A stretch of 23,997 nucleotides of DNA from JAPLKX01 sp035530195 (GTDB taxonomy: Bacteria; Hydrogenedentota; Hydrogenedentia; Hydrogenedentales; SLHB01). Where the stretch lies: the NCBI GenBank assembly GCA_035530195.1, contig DATKVG010000074.1, positions 1-23,997 of the forward strand. Reading direction: 5' to 3'. Position 1 is the stretch's first letter, and each line of letters opens with the position of its first letter. Shown in pieces: positions 15,021 to 22,980 of this stretch. Under the pieces are notes generated by a model, which was not told where the DNA came from, ran no database searches, and saw nothing but the letters and a program-made list of their open reading frames with translations. Made by a program: the position numbers and the translations under genes.

Positions 15021-17801
15021 CTATAGTGCCTGGTCCAGTTCGACGATCATCTGCGCAATGGCGGACCGCTTGGCTTCGAGGCGATCCGGGTCGCGAGGGA
15101 ATGTCACGAGGTCGGGGACGAGTTCCTTGAGGTCGCAGGCTTCGGCCGCGCGTTCAAGCAGCGCCTCGTGTCCGCCCGCCTTGCTCACCCGGCGCATACG
15201 GTCTTTCAGGATGGTCAGGTAGTCGTAGTCCTCGATGCCGTCGCGGATGATCTCCCACCGGATCGAATCGACCGGACCGTCTTTGCCGGGATACACCAGC
15301 AGCCCGTCGCCGTTGACCGGGGTGACGTCGCCCTGGTCGAGGTACGGGTCTTGGCCCGGCATACAATAACTGACGCTCCAGTAGTGCACCCCCGCAATAC
15401 CCAGCGCCCACGCCTGCCAGAAAAGGATCCGGTGTTCGATGCCCGCAAAATCGACAAAAAAATTGGCATAGGGACGCGGCGGGCTGTGGTTTACGTACCA
15501 CCACACCTCCTTGCCCTCCTGAATGCGTTCGAGAATGGGTTTGTTGTTCAGGGTATCCAGGACCGGCGTGTGCACCGCCCAGATGTCGGCCGGGGCCGCT
15601 AAAAACGGCTGCAGGCCGCGCGTTGTCACCATCAACGGGATCGTCGGTGCGAGGTCTTGCCACAGGTGCATACGCTCGACGAGCTTGGGCCACTCCGGCG
15701 AGAGGGGTTCGGAGGCAATCTGGCAGAAGGCGCGATGGCCCAACGCGTTCTCGGCGACAAACGCGTTGGCCAACTCGAGTTGGCCGGGCGAATCCAGCAG
15801 GGCCGCAGGCACGGAAAACGTCGTCGCTCCGAGCGCGCGCAGTTCCTTTAGACGTGGCTCGAACCGCCGGAGTTCGTCTGCGTAACTCGTGCTGGCCGCG
15901 GGGAATTGCGCCGGTTCGCGCAACGTCACGCGGTGTTCGGCCGCATTGGCCACGAACTGGGCTATCAGTCCTTGCCGAGACAGCGTGCACCCCTGGGCTT
16001 GGGCCGCGTCATGGGCGTTTTGCGGCCAGAACCCGAAATCCGTCTTGAGCGCGGGCGTCATGGGCAGGTCGAAACCATACACGGTTGCCTCGATGGTCAG
16101 ATGGATGGGTGGGCTGGGTACGGCCGTAATCACCAGCGGCCCCCGGTACACCCCCGGCGGGATGCCCAGCGGCGCGTAGACCGTGACCCACACGGGCGAG
16201 CATCGAGCGCCTCGCGCGGTGAAGCGCTGAAACGGCGGCAGGGCATCGGGCCATTCGCCCGTAGGCCCCTCGAAATACGAAGGGATTCGGATAGGGCAGT
16301 AGGCGACGTTGGCGACACGAATGTGCCGGGCGGGGATGGTGGCGCTCGTTTCGGCACCGATGAGGTCGCTTACGTGCACATCGACGTCGAACAGATCCGT
16401 GTCCGCTGGCGGACGGATCACGATTTGGAACGACTCGCGCTCGTTGTGCGCGAGTTGGATGCGTGCGACCGGATCGGGCTGCCCGAGAGGTTTGGGCACG
16501 TCCTCGCGGAAGATTTTCTCGAGCGAATGCTCGAACCAGATCGCGGTATCGCCCCGGTACGCCAACGTCCGTTCGAGGGTTCGTGGTCCGCGATCAAGGG
16601 CAAACGGGGCGTCTGTCCATGGTTCCATAGACACCGTGCCCGGCGAGCCGACCACAAACTGCGTATCGATGCCTTCGTGGGGCGGCGCCGTGTCCAGCCC
16701 GAGCGGCAGCGGCTGGTCACTCCCGATGCTGAGCCTCGCAAGCAAGTCGTACACACCGGGACCGGGCGCGGTCCAATCGAAGGCACAGCGAACCACGCGG
16801 TTCGGGTCGATGTCGAAGCGCTTGGCCGGGAGTTTCCACACGCGGCCATTTTCCGCCACGATGCTGGTATGGATGTGGACGTTTTTCAACACCTTCGCTG
16901 TTGCCACAAGCAGGACAAGCTGCCCAGGCTTATAATCGATCTGCACGGCAATCTCGTCCGAAGCGAAATCGACGTGTTTGAGACCGCGTACGGCGTTGAG
17001 CCGGTACGTGGTTTCCCACACGCCGCCCGGCTCGAGCATTTGCGGCACGAAGGCCGTGTGAAACCCGGACCGCTTCCGATCGGGTTCCCACAGGGTCAGG
17101 AACGAATGCGTCTGATTCGCGTTGAATACGGCGTATATCGTGTTCTGTTCGATGGGATCCGTGGCGGAGATCCAGTTGCGCGAGGCCGTGTAGTACCCTG
17201 TGTGGTCCGCTTGAATGATGCCGTGGCGCGTGGGGATATCGATGCGATCCCCCGTGCTGAATTTCCCGCCGGGGGCCGTGCTGTTGCGCACCCACGGCGC
17301 GATCCACTGGCTCTCGTCTCCCTTGTTCACGACTTTCCATTGGACACGGATCGAGGCCTCGTCGGGGATGGGCTCCATGGTGCGGATCACGTGCAGCCCA
17401 CGGATATTCGGGCCGTCGCAGTCGTAGGAATAGTACAGAACGGGCCGTTCCGTGATGGCTTCATCGACCTCGAGTTGCTCGTTCAGGCGGCGGTTGGGCA
17501 CGTAGTAGCTGCCGACGCCAAACCCCTCCATCAGGAGGCCGCCCTGGCCCGCAAAATTGCCGACCGTTGCCCGCAGCCCCAGTTCGGCGATGGCGCCGCC
17601 CTCGCCCGGCGCGATGAGCAACGTCAGGTAGTCCCCCTCGACACGGACCTCATCACCCACGATCACGCCGCCCGCGGCCAGTGCCAGCAGACTGCATACC
17701 ATTGTTGCCAAGACGTAAGCGCCCGTGATTTGGGGCTTGCGCGCGACACCTGAACCACGGGCAAGATGCCCGTGCCACAAGAAAACCCGCACCTGCATCA
17801 T
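15021..17801 (-). CDS. Exported DUF4091 / GH123-like glycoside hydrolase
   Basis: This protein of up to 926 residues has an N-terminal beta-sandwich half (about 45-530) and a C-terminal half related to DUF4091/GH123, a fold whose characterised members are beta-N-acetylgalactosaminidases. The C-terminal signature is DGLLVYPGKDGPVDSIRWEI followed by DGIEDYDYL at about 854-862; HYWSVSYC and WWYVNHSPPRP also fit. The start is uncertain. ATG codons at 17801 and 17798 and a GTG at 17792 lie at the edge of a heptamer tract, and the first 20 codons translate a palindrome. However, a hydrophobic export segment (ITGAYVLATMVCSLLALAAG) preceded by RK requires a start upstream of the ATG at 17702, so I keep 17801. 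It is first in the operon with the BNR and GH-A genes and probably trims an external glycan. Confidence 0.85.
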   Translation of the reverse strand: MMQVRVFLWHGHLARGSGVARKPQITGAYVLATMVCSLLALAAGGVIVGDEVRVEGDYLTLLIAPGEGGAIAELGLRATVGNFAGQGGLLMEGFGVGSYYVPNRRLNEQLEVDEAITERPVLYYSYDCDGPNIRGLHVIRTMEPIPDEASIRVQWKVVNKGDESQWIAPWVRNSTAPGGKFSTGDRIDIPTRHGIIQADHTGYYTASRNWISATDPIEQNTIYAVFNANQTHSFLTLWEPDRKRSGFHTAFVPQMLEPGGVWETTYRLNAVRGLKHVDFASDEIAVQIDYKPGQLVLLVATAKVLKNVHIHTSIVAENGRVWKLPAKRFDIDPNRVVRCAFDWTAPGPGVYDLLARLSIGSDQPLPLGLDTAPPHEGIDTQFVVGSPGTVSMEPWTDAPFALDRGPRTLERTLAYRGDTAIWFEHSLEKIFREDVPKPLGQPDPVARIQLAHNERESFQIVIRPPADTDLFDVDVHVSDLIGAETSATIPARHIRVANVAYCPIRIPSYFEGPTGEWPDALPPFQRFTARGARCSPVWVTVYAPLGIPPGVYRGPLVITAVPSPPIHLTIEATVYGFDLPMTPALKTDFGFWPQNAHDAAQAQGCTLSRQGLIAQFVANAAEHRVTLREPAQFPAASTSYADELRRFEPRLKELRALGATTFSVPAALLDSPGQLELANAFVAENALGHRAFCQIASEPLSPEWPKLVERMHLWQDLAPTIPLMVTTRGLQPFLAAPADIWAVHTPVLDTLNNKPILERIQEGKEVWWYVNHSPPRPYANFFVDFAGIEHRILFWQAWALGIAGVHYWSVSYCMPGQDPYLDQGDVTPVNGDGLLVYPGKDGPVDSIRWEIIRDGIEDYDYLTILKDRMRRVSKAGGHEALLERAAEACDLKELVPDLVTFPRDPDRLEAKRSAIAQMIVELDQAL
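17756..17774. repeat. Palindrome CACGGGCA/TGCCCGTG at the 5' end of the DUF4091 gene
   Basis: Arms 17756-17763 and 17767-17774 around a 3-base loop. On the minus strand it contains GGGCATCTTGCCC, the same core as the element at 11663-11718. It falls within the first codons of the DUF4091 reading frame. Confidence 0.75.
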
Positions 17802-17830
17802 TCATCACTCATCATTCATCACTCATCATT
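17797..17830. repeat. Heptamer tandem repeat, tract D (inverted orientation)
   Basis: ATCATTC, ATCACTC, ATCATTC, ATCACTC, ATCATT: the reverse complement of the unit in tracts A and B, with strict alternation. It lies at the start of the DUF4091 gene or in its leader. Confidence 0.85.
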
Positions 17831-17836
17831 ATGCCG

Positions 17837-17866
17837 ATCATGGCATTTCGATCCGGCGCACGTCAA
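17837..17866 (-). promoter_or_regulatory. Weak candidate promoter for the DUF4091 operon
   Basis: On the minus strand TTGACG (17866-17861), 18 bases, then CATGAT (17842-17837). The -35 box is good and the -10 box poor. The heptamer tract would then lie in the leader RNA. Listed only because the position suits the operon. Confidence 0.25.
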
Positions 17867-17982
17867 CGCAGCGCCTGAACGGGTTGGCATGGCCCGGCGT
17901 GCCGCACACGGCAAGCGCCCGATGCTCCCAAATCTGCACGTACGAACTATGCCGTTTCCGTAAGTCTTCCAGTGCGAACACT

Positions 17983-18068
17983 GTAACGCAGGCATGCTGC
18001 CTGCTTACCCGCATGAATTTCTTGATGTTCGTAGTTGTTGAAAAGAGCAGGCAGGATGCCTGCGTTAC
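17983..18068. repeat. Long inverted repeat (23-bp arms, 40-base loop)
   Basis: Arms at 17983-18005 (starting GTAACGCAGGCATGCTGCC) and 18046-18068 match at 22 of 23 bases as inverted repeats. Each arm itself contains a small hairpin GGCAT-N-TGCC, linking it to the elements at 11663-11718 and 17756-17774. It looks like a small non-autonomous or REP-type element. Confidence 0.8.
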
Positions 18069-18114
18069 GGCAGCCGGCGTACTTTACATGCGGATTCGGG
18101 ATGCCCGACGCGGC

Positions 18115-18143
18115 TTGATGACCGCCGGTGCCTTGGCTACAAT
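18115..18143 (+). promoter_or_regulatory. Sigma70-like promoter for the GH38 gene
   Basis: TTGATG at 18115-18120, a 17-base spacer, and TACAAT at 18138-18143. Transcription would begin near 18150, giving a leader of about 63 bases before the ATG at 18213. Confidence 0.5.
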
Positions 18144-18162
18144 GCCAGGCATTGGCCTGGTA
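18143..18162. promoter_or_regulatory. Candidate operator: inverted repeat at the transcription start
   Basis: TGCCAGGC (18143-18150), ATTG, GCCTGGTA (18155-18162): half-sites that match at 7 of 8 positions. It begins at the last base of the -10 box and covers the expected start site, where a repressor would block transcription. The centre, half-site size and position suit a LacI-type or similar dimer, but no regulator gene is in the window. Confidence 0.35.
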
Positions 18163-18212
18163 GCACCGCAATGCCGTCCGTCCCAAGGCGGATCGCTGGG
18201 AGCAATGATCCA

Positions 18213-21200
18213 ATGACCTATCGCATGATTGGCCGCACGTACGCCGCCGTCGCCTTACTGACTTTCGCCGGCTGTGTAACGGCGCCACCCCCCGGTGTGG
18301 AATCCGCCCACGTTCTATGGGAAATTGGCACGGCAGATAACGATACCGCCGGGTTCGCGCTCGGACGCGACCGGTACCTCGACTTTGGGGAGGATCCGGT
18401 TTTCATGGCCGGGATATCCGATCCGGCCAAGGACTGGCCCTATATGCAACCGGGCCCGGACGACTCGTGGGCCCGCTCGCGGCGGCATACGTTTACGATT
18501 GCGTTCGCGATCAACGGCACGCCTCCCGAGGGCGCGTACACGCTTTGTATCGACCTGGCCGACACCCACTTCCTCAATCCTCCCCAGCTCGATATCGCGA
18601 TCAACGGGCATCTCTACTCGCATCAGTTGCCAACCGGCGGCTCGGGCAACTCGATCTTCGGCGACTTGTCCGGGGCACAGGAACACTGCGTCCGCATGCC
18701 TGTTGATGCCGGCGATCTCAACGCCGGCTCCAACGAGATTACGATTACCACGGCATCCGGCAGTTGGATTCTCTACGACTGGGTCGGATTTGAGGCCCCA
18801 GCGGGCGCCGGCCTGGGCGTTCTCGAGGGCATGACCGTCCTGGGCGTTCCTCAATGTCCGCCGCTGCTCGTCGAAGCAGACGGCCGGTTGTTTCAGGTCG
18901 TCCGTCAGGGAATCCGCCACGTAGGCGAGGCCACCGAAGCCACGGTGCATGTAGGCGACGCCGCACCCGTATCCGTAACACTCGAACCGGGCGAGCAAAC
19001 CGTCGAGCTACAGGTACCCCGCGTGGCCTGTGCGACTACCGTACCGGTCGAGGTCCGGGTGGGCGACACGATCCTGGCGACACGGAGCGTGGTGCTCGAG
19101 CCCGTCCGCGAGTGGATCGTCTATCTCCTGCCACACTCGCACGTCGACATCGGCTACACCCACCTCCAGACCGAGGTCGAGCAACGGCAGTGTCAGTTTC
19201 TCGATGACGGTATCGAACTCGCCCGCCAGACCGCGGACCACCCCGAGGGCGCCCGATTCAAATGGAATTCCGAGGTGCTCTGGGCGGTTGACAGCTACTT
19301 GAAACAGGCATCGCCCGAGAAACGCGACGCTTTTATCGAGGCCGTCCGGCGAGGGTGGATTGGCCTCGATGCGCTCTACGGCAACGAGTTGACCGCGCTA
19401 TGCCGTCCCGAAGAATTGATCGAACTGCTCGGATGCGCCCGGCGGCTCTCAACGCAATATGGACTGACCATCGATGCCGCCATGATCAGCGATGTCCCCG
19501 GTTACACGTGGGGGCTAGTGCCGGCGATGGCCCAAAGTGGCGTCAAGTACTTCTCGATAGGCCCCAATGTAGGTCATCGCATTGGCTTCACCCGCTCGGC
19601 CTGGAGCGACCGCCCGTTCTATTGGGTGTCGCCGTCGGGACGCGAGAAGGTCTTGTGTTGGATGGCCGGAGAAGGCTACTCGTGGTTTCATCGCGGTCCA
19701 ATCCGGGACGGTGGCATGGTACTCGATTACCTCGAACGCCTGAGCGCGTCCGGGTATCCCTACGCCATCACGTACGGACGCTACAACATCGGTGGCGACA
19801 ACGGCCCGCCAGACCCGGATCTGAGCGCATTCGTCCAAGATTGGAACGCACGCTACGCCTATCCCAAGTTGCTTATCGCCACAACCAGCGAGATGTTCCA
19901 CGAATTCGAGGCCTGTTACGGCGATACTATCCCGGCCATCCGGGGCGACTTCACGCCCTACTGGGAAGACGGCGCCGCCTCGTCCGCACGTGAAACCGCC
20001 GTCAACCGCGCGGCGGCCGAGCGGCTGGTCCAGGCCGGGGCGCTCTATGCGATGCTCGATCCCCGGCGCTACGACGCGGATAGGTTCCATACGGCGTGGC
20101 GCGACGTGTTGCTCTACGACGAGCATACCTGGGGCGCTCACAACAGCATCTCCGAACCCGAAGGTGACTTCGCCAAAGGGCAATGGGCGATCAAACAGGC
20201 GTTTGCGCTTGACGCGGATCGGTTGTCACGCACATTGCTCGATGATGCGATCACGCCCTGCGCTACAAAGGGTGATGCCTCTGCGGCCGTACTTGTGTTC
20301 AACACCTGTTCGTGGCCCCGCACGGATTTGGTCGTACTCGATGGAATCGGCGCCCGCATCACACAGGCAGACGGACAGACGGTACCATCACAGCGTCTCT
20401 CGGGCGGCGCGGTGGCCTTCCTGGCACAAGACGTCCCGCCCATGGGGGCTGCAAAGTACAACGTCCACGACGGCGATCCCGATTCGTGCGGCGATGCGCG
20501 CGCCGAGGGCCGGCAGTTGTCCAACGGGATCCTCACGGTCGATATCGACGAAGCCACCGGCGCCATCGCCAGCCTCCGATACGGCGATGGGGAACGGGAA
20601 CTCGTGGATCGAGAAAGTGGCCCCGGCCTGAATGACTACCTCTACGTGGCCGGAAGGAACCCTGCCGAGCCGCAGCGCAACGGGCCCGTCACCATCCGCG
20701 TCAAAGAGCCCGGACCGCTGGTGGCCTCGATCGAGATTACGTCGGAGGCGCCGGGCTGCAACGCCCTGACCCGCGAGGTCCGGCTGGTGGCCGGGCTCGA
20801 CAACCTCGAAATCGTCAATGTGATCGACAAGACCAACGTGTATGCCCAGGAAGCCGTGCACGTGGCGTTCCCGTTCCGCGTGCCCGAGGGGGCGATGCGC
20901 ATGGACATCCCCTGGGCCGTGGTCCGCCCCGAGGCCGATCAAGTCCCCGGTTCATGTAAGAACTATTTCACCATCCAGCGGTGGGTCGACGTGTCCAATC
21001 AAGACTACGGCGCGACGTGGGCCACCATCGACGCCCCGCTCATCGAGGTCGGCGCCATCACCTGCGACCCCACGGTCACGGGATGGCTCGAACACATCGC
21101 CCCCTCGAGCACGCTGTATTCCTACGTCATGAACAACTACTGGGAGACCAATTACAAAGCGAGCCAGGACGGCCCGACGACGTTCCGCTACGCCATCCGG

Positions 21201-21548
21201 CCCCACGGCCGTTTCGATGCGGGGGCCGCGGCCCGCTTCGGCGCCGAGCAAAGTCAGCCGTTGCTGGCCGTGCCGGTGGACCAAGACGCGGTCGCGATGG
21301 AGTCGTTCTTGCGCGTGGAGCCCGCGGGCGTCGTGGTTACCGCACTCAAACCCAGCGACGACGGCAAGGCATGGATTGTGCGATTGTTCGGCGCCTCCGG
21401 CAAACTGGAACACGCCACCCTGACGTGGGGAACACCTAAACAGCCCAGGATGTGGATGAGCGATCTCACCGAGCGGCCGCAGACCCGTGTCTCCGGCCCG
21501 ATCGAAATACCGCCCTACGGCATCGTCACCGTACGAATAGATCGGTAG
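18213..21548 (+). CDS. GH38-like alpha-mannosidase homologue, lipoprotein with N-terminal beta-sandwich
   Basis: This 1111-residue protein begins with a lipoprotein signal (ALLTFAGC, Cys 21). Residues about 30-200 form a beta-sandwich resembling the carbohydrate-binding part of rhamnogalacturonan lyases (YLDFGE, ILYDWVGFEAP). The GH38-type core starts near 300: HSHVDIGYTHL (H308, H310, D312) supplies zinc ligands, MISDVPGYTWGL carries the probable nucleophile D427, and DEHTWGAHNS (about 636-645) the later His ligand. A long beta-rich C-terminal half follows, as in GH38. The family removes alpha-mannose or related residues; the substrate here is unknown. I chose the ATG at 18213 (GGGAG 10 bases upstream) over 18171 because it places the export signal at the N-terminus. 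It is first of a likely operon with the UroD-like gene 48 bases downstream. Confidence 0.87.
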   Translation: MTYRMIGRTYAAVALLTFAGCVTAPPPGVESAHVLWEIGTADNDTAGFALGRDRYLDFGEDPVFMAGISDPAKDWPYMQPGPDDSWARSRRHTFTIAFAINGTPPEGAYTLCIDLADTHFLNPPQLDIAINGHLYSHQLPTGGSGNSIFGDLSGAQEHCVRMPVDAGDLNAGSNEITITTASGSWILYDWVGFEAPAGAGLGVLEGMTVLGVPQCPPLLVEADGRLFQVVRQGIRHVGEATEATVHVGDAAPVSVTLEPGEQTVELQVPRVACATTVPVEVRVGDTILATRSVVLEPVREWIVYLLPHSHVDIGYTHLQTEVEQRQCQFLDDGIELARQTADHPEGARFKWNSEVLWAVDSYLKQASPEKRDAFIEAVRRGWIGLDALYGNELTALCRPEELIELLGCARRLSTQYGLTIDAAMISDVPGYTWGLVPAMAQSGVKYFSIGPNVGHRIGFTRSAWSDRPFYWVSPSGREKVLCWMAGEGYSWFHRGPIRDGGMVLDYLERLSASGYPYAITYGRYNIGGDNGPPDPDLSAFVQDWNARYAYPKLLIATTSEMFHEFEACYGDTIPAIRGDFTPYWEDGAASSARETAVNRAAAERLVQAGALYAMLDPRRYDADRFHTAWRDVLLYDEHTWGAHNSISEPEGDFAKGQWAIKQAFALDADRLSRTLLDDAITPCATKGDASAAVLVFNTCSWPRTDLVVLDGIGARITQADGQTVPSQRLSGGAVAFLAQDVPPMGAAKYNVHDGDPDSCGDARAEGRQLSNGILTVDIDEATGAIASLRYGDGERELVDRESGPGLNDYLYVAGRNPAEPQRNGPVTIRVKEPGPLVASIEITSEAPGCNALTREVRLVAGLDNLEIVNVIDKTNVYAQEAVHVAFPFRVPEGAMRMDIPWAVVRPEADQVPGSCKNYFTIQRWVDVSNQDYGATWATIDAPLIEVGAITCDPTVTGWLEHIAPSSTLYSYVMNNYWETNYKASQDGPTTFRYAIRPHGRFDAGAAARFGAEQSQPLLAVPVDQDAVAMESFLRVEPAGVVVTALKPSDDGKAWIVRLFGASGKLEHATLTWGTPKQPRMWMSDLTERPQTRVSGPIEIPPYGIVTVRIDR

Positions 21549-21596
21549 CGATCCAAACCGAGCAATCGGGAACGTAGGATGACCGGGAGAGAGCCT

Positions 21597-22850
21597 ATGA
21601 CCTCGCGAGAACGCGTCTGCGCCGCCTTGGACCATCGGGAATCCGATCGCGTACCGGTCGACTTCTCCGGGCACCGGTCGTCGGGCATCGCCGCATCGGC
21701 CTATGCGCAATTGCGCCGGTTTCTCGGCTTGCCCGAGAAACCGATTCGTATGTATGACCCGGTCCAACAGTTGGCCATTGTACACGAGGACGTTCTCGAC
21801 CGGTTTGGCGTCGACACGATCGAACTGGGCCGCGCGTTTGCGACGGACGATAGGGATTGGGCCGATTGGATCTTGCCCGACGGCACGCCGTGCCAGATGC
21901 CTGCGTGGGCTTTGCCCGAGCGTGAGGCGGCACGGTGGGTGATACGCTCGAAAACTGGCCGCGCGATCGCGGCCATGCCCGACGGCGCCTTGTATTTCGA
22001 GCAGACCTACTACCCGTTCCTCGAAAACGACGACCTCGACGCGATTCCCGAGGCGATGGACGAATCCATGTGGTGTGCGATAGCCTCGCCGCCCGGACCT
22101 CTTGTCGCCGGGCCGGATGGGGCCGAAATCCTCGAGCGCGGCGCCCGCGAACTCCGCGCGTCCACGGACAAGGCGATTATCGGCTTGTTCGGCGGGAACT
22201 TGCTCGAGATGGGCCAGTTTCTCTGGCGTAATGATGTGTTTCTCATGCTACTCGCCGCGGATCCGCCGAAGATCCACGCCTTTCTCGATAAGCTTATGGC
22301 AATCCACCTCGCCAATCTCGATACCTTTCTCGGCGCGGTCGGCAAGCACATCGATATCGTTCTGTTCGGCGACGACCTCGGCATGCAGCAGGGCCCGCAG
22401 ATCTCGCCTGCGATGTATCGCGAATACTTCAAACCGCGTCACAAGCAGCTCTGGTCACGCGCCAAAGAGCTTGCGGACGTCAAGATTATGCTCCATTGCT
22501 GCGGCGGGGTCCGCGAGTTGCTGCCAGATCTTATCGAAGCGGGCCTCGACGCGATCAACCCGGTACAAATCTCGTGTGCGGGAATGGATGCCCAAGGTCT
22601 CAAGGACGACTTCGGCAGCGAAATGGTGTTCTGGGGCGGCGGGTGCGACACGCAGCACGTCTTATTCTACAGCACGCCCGAGGACGTGCGGCGCCACGTC
22701 CTCGAGCAGGTCCGGATCCTCAGTCCCGGCGGCGCCCCGCGCCGCGGTGGGCGCGGCGGTGGTTTCGTGTTTCAACAGGTGCACAATATCCTGACGGGCG
22801 TGCCGCCCGCGAACATCGTCGCCATGTTTGACGCTGTGAACGCGGCGTAA
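21597..22850 (+). CDS. Uroporphyrinogen decarboxylase-family protein with methyltransferase-type zinc motif
   Basis: This 417-residue cytoplasmic protein has the UroD/MtaA fold. It is longer than HemE and carries HCC at 300-302 (LHCCGGVREL) with a second Cys at about 350 (WGGGCDTQ). The H-x-C...C pattern is the zinc site of corrinoid-dependent methyltransferases such as MtaA and MtbA, and is not found in true HemE. VLFGDDLGMQQGPQISPAMY is typical of the family. It therefore probably moves a methyl group from or to a corrinoid or thiol, not haem synthesis; the substrate is unknown. The ATG at 21597 has GGGAG 7 bases upstream, better than the ATG at 21579. It directly follows the GH38 gene, a pairing that may reflect metabolism of a methylated sugar or simply the abundance of both families in this type of genome. 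Confidence 0.85.
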   Translation: MTSRERVCAALDHRESDRVPVDFSGHRSSGIAASAYAQLRRFLGLPEKPIRMYDPVQQLAIVHEDVLDRFGVDTIELGRAFATDDRDWADWILPDGTPCQMPAWALPEREAARWVIRSKTGRAIAAMPDGALYFEQTYYPFLENDDLDAIPEAMDESMWCAIASPPGPLVAGPDGAEILERGARELRASTDKAIIGLFGGNLLEMGQFLWRNDVFLMLLAADPPKIHAFLDKLMAIHLANLDTFLGAVGKHIDIVLFGDDLGMQQGPQISPAMYREYFKPRHKQLWSRAKELADVKIMLHCCGGVRELLPDLIEAGLDAINPVQISCAGMDAQGLKDDFGSEMVFWGGGCDTQHVLFYSTPEDVRRHVLEQVRILSPGGAPRRGGRGGGFVFQQVHNILTGVPPANIVAMFDAVNAA

Positions 22851-22882
22851 GCGCTTCTCGGCCGGCCAAAGGGCAGGGCAAT

Positions 22883-22912
22883 TCGACAACGGCAGAGCCA
22901 ATCGACTATGCT
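22883..22912 (+). promoter_or_regulatory. Weak candidate promoter for the M23 peptidase gene
   Basis: TCGACA at 22883-22888, 18 bases, TATGCT at 22907-22912, about 68 bases before the ATG at 22981. It matches 5 of 6 and 4 of 6 consensus bases. Confidence 0.25.
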
Positions 22913-22980
22913 CGGGCTACCGTCGGGCCTGCGGTCGTGCCACCGTTACCGGGGCCTTGATTGCGAAGGTGTGGGAGTCG

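Larger units (their letters stand above)
17831..18212. other. Divergent intergenic region
   Basis: About 380 bases separate the minus-strand DUF4091 operon from the plus-strand GH38 gene. The region holds one weak minus-strand promoter candidate, the 23-bp inverted repeat at 17983-18068, and a good plus-strand promoter with an overlapping inverted repeat (18115-18162). No coding frame is convincing. Confidence 0.6.

Noticed and set aside
15906..17753. 615-codon plus-strand frame opposite the DUF4091 gene
   Set aside because: It is the antisense shadow of a gene with clear domain motifs, and has Arg/His-rich, domain-free sequence typical of high-GC shadows.
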